A stretch of 64,000 bases of DNA, taken from the NCBI GenBank assembly GCA_039810245.1, contig JBDHWQ010000022.1, positions 1 to 64,000 of the forward strand, in the 5' to 3' direction. The notes under the pieces were generated by a model. It saw nothing but the letters and a program-made list of their open reading frames with translations. It searched no databases and was not told the origin of the DNA. How positions within the stretch are numbered: the stretch's first letter is position 1; each line of letters starts with the position of its first letter. The DNA comes from CALDSL01 sp039810245 (GTDB lineage: Bacteria > Chloroflexota > Anaerolineae > Anaerolineales > Anaerolineaceae). Shown here piece by piece: positions 59,187-64,000 of the stretch. The translations under genes were made by a program, and so were the position numbers.

Positions 59187-60275
59187 ATGGATCAACCAAC
59201 ACAATCCCCGCTAGAAAAGCCATCTCTCCTGCTGCGCCCCGACCGGCCGGTAGGTATCGTCGGTTATGGCGCGTATGTGCCGCGCTTCCGCCTGCCCGCC
59301 GTCGAGGTGGCGCGGGTGTGGACCGGCAAGACCGGCGGCCTGCCGATTAAAGAGAAGGCTGTGCCGGGCATGGATGAAGACGTGATCACCATGTCGATCG
59401 AGGCGGCGCGCAATGCGCTGGCCCGTGCCGGCATTGCCGCCGGCGACCTGCGCGCGGTGTGGGTCGGTTCCGAGTCGCACCCCTACGCGGTGAAACCCAC
59501 CGGCACGGTGGTGGCCGAGGCCATTGGCGCGCACAGCCACATCCAGGCCGGCGACTGGGAGTTTGCCTGCAAGGCCGGCACCGAGGCGCTGGTGGCGGCG
59601 ATGGGCCTGGTGGGATCGGGCATGGGGCGCTACGCACTGGCCATTGGCATGGATACGGCCCAGGGCCGCCCGGGTGACGCGCTGGAGTACACCGCCGGGG
59701 CGGGCGGCGCGGCCTACATTGTTGGCCCGGCCGACCAATCGCTGGCGGTGATCGAGGCATCGTTCTCGTACGTGTCGGATACGCCTGATTTCTGGCGCCG
59801 GCCGGAGCAGAAGTACCCCGAGCATGGGCAGCGTTTCACCGGGGAGCCGGCCTACTTTAAGCATGTAGTCACCGCCGGCCAGGCGATGATGGAAGCCATG
59901 GGCACTACGCCCCAGGATTACCGTTACGTGGTGCTGCATCAGCCCAACACCAAATTCCCGCAGCGCGCGGGGGCCATGCTGGGCTTCACCCCCGAGCAGA
60001 TCAACACCGGGCTGCTGGTTCCGGTGATCGGCAACACCTACGCCGGCGCGGCCATGATCGGCCTGTCGGCGGTGCTGGATGAAGCCCGGCCCGGCGACCG
60101 CATCCTGATGGTCTCTTACGGCTCGGGCGCCGGATCGGATGCCTTCTCGATCCGCATGACCGAGCGCATTGAGGAACGGCGCGCCCTGGCGACCACCACG
60201 CAGCAGTACATCGCGCGGCGCACGCAGATTGATTATGCCACCTACGTGCGCTATCGCGGCAAGCTGGCGCAGTAG
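59187..60275 (+). CDS. Hydroxymethylglutaryl-CoA synthase, archaeal type
   Basis: A 362-residue thiolase-superfamily enzyme. The likely catalytic residues are E96 (GSESHPYAVKP), C128 (WEFACKAGTEAL) and H251 (VVLHQPNTKFP). The length and the motifs GTGYVPRFR-like opening and LDEARPGDRILMVSYGSGAGSDAF match archaeal HMG-CoA synthases, which work in a complex with a thiolase and a DUF35 protein. The thiolase-like gene follows 13 bases on. No DUF35 gene is nearby. Confidence 0.88.
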   Translation: MDQPTQSPLEKPSLLLRPDRPVGIVGYGAYVPRFRLPAVEVARVWTGKTGGLPIKEKAVPGMDEDVITMSIEAARNALARAGIAAGDLRAVWVGSESHPYAVKPTGTVVAEAIGAHSHIQAGDWEFACKAGTEALVAAMGLVGSGMGRYALAIGMDTAQGRPGDALEYTAGAGGAAYIVGPADQSLAVIEASFSYVSDTPDFWRRPEQKYPEHGQRFTGEPAYFKHVVTAGQAMMEAMGTTPQDYRYVVLHQPNTKFPQRAGAMLGFTPEQINTGLLVPVIGNTYAGAAMIGLSAVLDEARPGDRILMVSYGSGAGSDAFSIRMTERIEERRALATTTQQYIARRTQIDYATYVRYRGKLAQ

Positions 60276-60288
60276 ACGGGAGTTCTCC

Positions 60289-61443
60289 ATGACCGAAGTT
60301 GTTATCGCAGGCATTGGACAGACGCCCGTAGGGGAACACTGGGAGCTTTCGCTGCGCCAGCTTTCGGCGCGCGCCATTCTGGCCGCGCTGAAGGATGCCG
60401 GCAGCCCCAAACCCCAGGCGCTGTACGTGGGCAATTTTTTGGGCTCGGTGCTTTCGCACCAGGCAAACCTGGGCGCGCTGATCAACGAAAACCTTTCGCT
60501 GGATGGCGTGGAAGCCTTCACCACCGAAGCCGCCGGGGCATCGGGCGGGGCGGCGCTGCGCATGGGCTACCTGGCGGTGGCATCCGGTTTTGTGGATACG
60601 GCTGTGGTGCTGGGCGTAGAAAAGTTCACCGACCAGGTGGGCTCCGGCCCGGAATCGGTGCTGGCGCAGGGTATGGACTTCGATTACGAGGCTATGCCCG
60701 GGCTGAGCACCACCGCGCAGGCCGCGCTGCTGGCGCGCCGCTACCTGTACGAGCATCACCTGCCGGATGACGCCATGGCCGGGTTCGCGCTGCTGGCGCA
60801 CGCCAACGGCGCGGCTAACCCCAACGCCATGTACCGCAAAGCCATCACGCCGGACGCCTACCGCAAGGCCGGCATGGTCAGCGAGCCGCTCAACCTGTAT
60901 GATGTGGCGCCTTTCGCGGATGGCGCGGCGGCGGTGGTGTTGACCCGACCCGAGCTGCTGCGCGCGAATGGCCGTCCGCAAGTGCGCATCAGCGGTTCGG
61001 CGGTGGCAATTGATACCCTGGCATTGCACGACCGGCCGGATATGCTTGCCTTCCAGGCGGCGCGCCTTTCGGTTGAGCGCGCCTGCCGCCAGGCGGGCAT
61101 CTTGCCCGCTGACGTTAACCTGTTTGAGCTGTCGGATGATTTTTCGATCTACGCGACGCTTTCACTGGAAGCGGCGGGTTTTGCGCGGCACGGCGAGGGC
61201 TGGTGCATGGCGCGCGATGGCCATCTCAACCGGGATGGCAAACTGCCGGTGAACACTTTTGGCGGGCAGAAGGCGCGCGGCAACGCGCTGGGGGCCAGCG
61301 GGGTGTACCAGGCGGTGGAAGCCACCCTGCAACTACGCGGCGAAGCCGGCGCGGCGCAGGTGGCCGGAGCGCGGCGCGCCCTGGTGCAGAACCTGGGCGG
61401 CCCGGCCAGCACTGCCATCACCCACGTGCTCGAACGCTTATAA
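60289..61443 (+). CDS. Thiolase-like protein lacking canonical catalytic residues
   Basis: A 384-residue protein clearly of the SCP2/archaeal thiolase fold (VIAGIGQTPVGE..., ALRMGYLAVASGFVDTAVVLGVEKFTD). The nucleophile position, cysteine in ENACASGG-like motifs, is G83 here (TEAAGASGG). The usual GHP histidine is N332 (ARGNALGASG), and the final HN(V/I)GG position is Q367 (VQNLGGPAS). By sight it may not form acetoacetyl-CoA itself and could be a structural partner of the HMG-CoA synthase. The start at 60289 is 13 bases after the synthase stop. Confidence 0.8.
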   Translation: MTEVVIAGIGQTPVGEHWELSLRQLSARAILAALKDAGSPKPQALYVGNFLGSVLSHQANLGALINENLSLDGVEAFTTEAAGASGGAALRMGYLAVASGFVDTAVVLGVEKFTDQVGSGPESVLAQGMDFDYEAMPGLSTTAQAALLARRYLYEHHLPDDAMAGFALLAHANGAANPNAMYRKAITPDAYRKAGMVSEPLNLYDVAPFADGAAAVVLTRPELLRANGRPQVRISGSAVAIDTLALHDRPDMLAFQAARLSVERACRQAGILPADVNLFELSDDFSIYATLSLEAAGFARHGEGWCMARDGHLNRDGKLPVNTFGGQKARGNALGASGVYQAVEATLQLRGEAGAAQVAGARRALVQNLGGPASTAITHVLERL

Positions 61444-61462
61444 TGCAGTTTTTTCTGGAAAT

Positions 61463-61491
61463 AAAGCCGGCGGCGCGTTGCCGCCGGCTTT
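61463..61491 (+). terminator. Rho-independent terminator of the mevalonate operon
   Basis: The arms AAAGCCGGCGGC and GCCGCCGGCTTT enclose a five-base loop, 20 bases after the thiolase stop. The rest of the gap up to 61648 holds no gene that I can support. Confidence 0.8.
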
Positions 61492-61648
61492 GATTGCATG
61501 GTTGTTGACGCCTTTGCGAGAAACGTCAATAATGGCCGGCGGCATCCAATCCAGGGTTTGGCGCTGCTGCCCGTATCCATTGATGGGTCATGAAAGAATA
61601 GAGACTGGCGCGCAGACGCAAACACCCATTTCTCTTGCCTGCCTGGCG

Positions 61649-62680
61649 CTATGCTTTTGGCGTGCTGTCGCGGATGACCAGGTTCGTATCCAGGGTAATG
61701 TTTCGGGCGGGCAGCGTATTGCCGCTGTGGATAATTTCCAGCAGGGTGTCGACTGCCAGCGTGCCCATCTCGCGCAGCGGGTGCGTAACGCTGGTCAGTG
61801 CGGGCACAGCATAAGCTGATTCGGTCAGGTTGTCAAAACCGATCAGGGCAATATCTTCCGGCACCCGGATGTTGTGTTTGCTGCAGTAATGCAGCGCGCC
61901 AATCGCCATCTGATCGTTGCTGATAAAAGCCGCGTTCATGTTCGGGTACTTCTGCAGCAGCTCGGCAAATGCCGACACACCGCTGGAGGACGACCAGTTA
62001 CCCTGGGTCCATTTGTCATCGCTGACCTGGATGCCCTGATTGTGCAGCGCGTTTTCCCAGCCGCTTTTACGCTGGCGCGCTTCCAACCACTCCAGCGGCC
62101 CGGTGATCAGCCCTACATGCCGGCGGCCAAGGGAAAGCAGGTACTCCACGGCCTTGCGCGCGCCACCCTGGTTATCCACGCTGATGGTGGTGTAGTTGGG
62201 ATTGGGCTGGCACTTGAGAAAAATGATCGGCGGGCAGGATGGCGGGATCTGCGAATGCGTGATCTTGATATTTTCGTTTAGCTCCGGCGCGGAGAAGATG
62301 ATGCCTTCTACCTGGTGGGACATGAGCGATTCGATGATGGGAATGATGGTGGGAGTATCGTAGCGCGGCAGTTCTTTGAGCAGCAGCGCGTAACCGGCCC
62401 CTTCGCACTGATCGGTGATACCATCCAGGGTTTGCGAGACACCCACGTAGCGAAGGCCAGCGGTAATCACGCCGATCATATAGCTGTTGCGCTGCACCAG
62501 ACTGCGCGCCAGGGCGCTGGGACGATAATCCATCTCAGCGATTACGGCTTCTACCAGGCGGCGCGTTTCTGGAGCAACATCCGGCCGGTGATTGATGACC
62601 CGTGATACGGTTTGCGTTGATACGTTGCAGCGGTTAGCGATATCTCTGATGGTGGGTTTACGAATACGGCTCTGATTCAC
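61649..62680 (-). CDS. LacI-family transcriptional regulator
   Basis: A 343-residue repressor. The N-terminal HTH and hinge are TIRDIANRCNVSTQTVSRVINHRPDVAPETRRLVEAVIAEMDYRPSALARSL, followed by a periplasmic-binding-protein-like sensor domain ending IGFDNLTESAYAVPALTSVTHPLREMGTLAVDTLLEII. The frame is open to a TTG at 62719, but AAAGGA seven bases before a GTG at 62680 makes that the better start. The divergent sugar kinase and a perfect palindrome between them indicate local control of carbohydrate use. Confidence 0.9.
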   Translation of the reverse strand: MNQSRIRKPTIRDIANRCNVSTQTVSRVINHRPDVAPETRRLVEAVIAEMDYRPSALARSLVQRNSYMIGVITAGLRYVGVSQTLDGITDQCEGAGYALLLKELPRYDTPTIIPIIESLMSHQVEGIIFSAPELNENIKITHSQIPPSCPPIIFLKCQPNPNYTTISVDNQGGARKAVEYLLSLGRRHVGLITGPLEWLEARQRKSGWENALHNQGIQVSDDKWTQGNWSSSSGVSAFAELLQKYPNMNAAFISNDQMAIGALHYCSKHNIRVPEDIALIGFDNLTESAYAVPALTSVTHPLREMGTLAVDTLLEIIHSGNTLPARNITLDTNLVIRDSTPKA

Positions 62681-62718
62681 GGGCAATCCTTTCAGGGAAA
62701 TTGTCCTATTCCTTTTCA

Positions 62719-62736
62719 ATTATACTCTGCTATAAT
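62719..62736. promoter_or_regulatory. Overlapping divergent promoters of the LacI regulator and the kinase
   Basis: On the plus strand, TG at 62728 and TATAAT at 62731-62736 form an extended -10 for the kinase. On the minus strand, TATAAT lies at 62719-62724 for the regulator. Neither has a strong -35. Confidence 0.6.
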
Positions 62737-62752
62737 GAAAGTGAACGATCAC

Positions 62753-62764
62753 GTTATCGATAAC
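62753..62764. promoter_or_regulatory. LacI-family operator
   Basis: GTTATCGATAAC is a perfect 12-base palindrome with the central CG typical of LacI-family operators. It lies 17 bases after the kinase -10, where a bound repressor would block elongation. Confidence 0.65.
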
Positions 62765-62843
62765 ATTAGCGAGTGACGGTTCTAACAGGTCGCGAAAAGG
62801 ATTAGCCACAAAAGTATTCCAGCCAATATCTCGGAGGTTAAGC

Positions 62844-64000
62844 ATGGATCCAGCCGGCGCGCAACAAGCAATCAAAAGCGGAAACACATTTTTGGGCATC
62901 GAATTGGGGTCCACCCGGATTAAAGCGGTGCTGATCGGCGCGGATTACCAGCCGCTTGCATCCGGCAGCCACGACTGGGAAAACCGCTACGAGAATGGCG
63001 TCTGGACGTATACGCTCGAGGACGTTTGGACTGGTTTACAGGAAAGCTATCGAAACCTGCGCCTGGAAGTGCTGGAGAAATACCACACTCCGCTGCATAC
63101 GATGGGAGCCATCGGGTTCAGTGCCATGATGCACGGTTACATGGCATTTGATCAGGAGGGAAACCTGCTTGTTCCATTTCGCACCTGGCGTAATACTATC
63201 ACTGGCGCAGCGTCTCAAAAATTAACCGCGTTATTCGGGTTCCAGATCCCGCAGCGCTGGAGTATTGCGCATCTCTACCAGGCGATCTTAAATGGCGAAA
63301 CCCATGTCAAAGACATCCACTACCTGACCACCCTGGCAGGTTATGTACATTGGCGCCTGACAGGCCAGCGAGTGCTGGGTGTGGGCGAAGCCTCTGGCAT
63401 GTTTCCTATCGACAGCACCACCAACACATACGATCGAGGCAAGATCGAAATCTTTAACGCCTGCCTGGCAGCAGAAGATATCCATTGGAAGCTGGAAGAC
63501 ATTCTACCCAACGTTTTGCAGGCCGGTGAGCGTGGAGGCGTTTTGAACGCCGAAGGAGCAAAGCTGCTCGACCCCAGTGGCGAATTGCAGCCGGGCATTC
63601 CGCTTTGCCCACCCGAAGGCGATGCCGGCACGGGCATGGTTGCCACCAACAGCGTGGCCGAGAGAACCGGTAACGTCTCCGCGGGAACTTCGGTTTTTGC
63701 TATGGTCGTTCTGGAAAAGGATCTTTCCAGGGTTTATCCCGAGATTGACATGGTGACGACCCCCACCGGCAAACCGGTTGCCATGGTGCACAGCAACAAT
63801 TGTACTTCCGACCTTAACGCCTGGGTCGAGATCTTCCAGGAGTTCACCCAGGCGCTCGGCGTAGAAGTGAACAAATCCCAATTATATGAGACCCTGTATC
63901 ACACCGCGCTCAGCGCTGATGCGGATGGCGGTGGTATGCTGGCCTATAATTACGTTTCGGGCGAGCACATCACGCACATGGAGGAGGGACGGCCATTATT
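62844..64000 (+). CDS. FGGY-family carbohydrate kinase (partial, cut by the window end)
   Basis: The frame is open from the ATG at 62844 to the right edge, giving 385 codons of an expected 500 or so. The N-terminal FGGY phosphate motif is FLGIELGSTRIKAVLI. GFSAMMHGYMAFD, LTGQRVLGVGEASGMFPID and the ATP-region opening GNVSAGTSVFAMVV follow. It phosphorylates a sugar such as a pentulose or gluconate. The exact substrate cannot be told. GGAGG seven bases upstream decides the start. The LacI regulator and operator at its promoter suggest induction by its sugar. Confidence 0.88.
   Translation, partial: MDPAGAQQAIKSGNTFLGIELGSTRIKAVLIGADYQPLASGSHDWENRYENGVWTYTLEDVWTGLQESYRNLRLEVLEKYHTPLHTMGAIGFSAMMHGYMAFDQEGNLLVPFRTWRNTITGAASQKLTALFGFQIPQRWSIAHLYQAILNGETHVKDIHYLTTLAGYVHWRLTGQRVLGVGEASGMFPIDSTTNTYDRGKIEIFNACLAAEDIHWKLEDILPNVLQAGERGGVLNAEGAKLLDPSGELQPGIPLCPPEGDAGTGMVATNSVAERTGNVSAGTSVFAMVVLEKDLSRVYPEIDMVTTPTGKPVAMVHSNNCTSDLNAWVEIFQEFTQALGVEVNKSQLYETLYHTALSADADGGGMLAYNYVSGEHITHMEEGRPL

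Overview
The window looks like a chromosomal segment of a high-G+C bacterium, most likely Chloroflexota (Anaerolineae-like). This is inference. It rests on the mix of families: an archaeal-type HMG-CoA synthase next to a class II HMG-CoA reductase, a stand-alone PEP/pyruvate-binding protein beside dnaN, proline/threonine-rich lipoproteins, two M3 oligoendopeptidases and a LonB-like protease. No rRNA, tRNA or CRISPR array was seen.

Layout. 1-12.2 kb: an MBL-fold hydrolase, a nucleotidyltransferase/phosphatase fusion, a lipoprotein, a CcrM-type adenine methyltransferase overlapping pepF, a deoxynucleoside kinase, a GPH transporter, an esterase and a PHP hydrolase. 12.2-12.85 kb: a non-coding stretch with nine perfect or near-perfect DnaA boxes, an AT-rich patch and five clustered GANTC sites, my candidate oriC, followed by holA. 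13.9-19.9 kb: a subtilase, a Lon-like protease and a GntR regulator followed by a slipin gene.

20.28-29.04 kb: an integrated element of about 8.76 kb that splits the slipin gene. It carries a large serine recombinase, a large terminase, a prim-pol/SF3 helicase, small phage-type proteins, an iteron-like region and a probable structured RNA, but no portal, capsid or tail gene. Removing it would restore a 330-residue slipin in frame. It resembles a terminase-bearing phage satellite or a decayed prophage.

29.6-36 kb: a perfect parS site and a one-mismatch parS-like site flank an SdpI-like protein and an ABC exporter. Three helically phased TTTCTAGAAA-type palindromes follow, then the PEP-binding protein and dnaN. 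With oriC and holA these suggest that the window is the chromosome origin region. 36-42 kb: a DUF2804-like protein, a GalE-like epimerase, an AT-rich orphan gene beside a broken RHS fragment, a GNAT-like protein, an R3H/AAA ATPase and tmk. 43-53 kb: envelope and housekeeping genes (DsbA/cyclophilin fusion, PrsW, DedA, PlsC, redoxin, pentapeptide protein, ICMT-like methyltransferase, sugar nucleotidyltransferase, cupin, second M3 peptidase), including a DUF559 nuclease gene framed by inverted repeats. 53-61.4 kb: a radical SAM protein, NDH-2, a transaldolase-like enzyme, a lipoprotein and a mevalonate cluster (HMGR, HMGS, thiolase-like) whose thiolase lacks the usual catalytic residues. 61.6-64 kb: a LacI regulator divergent from a sugar kinase cut by the window end, with a palindromic operator between them.
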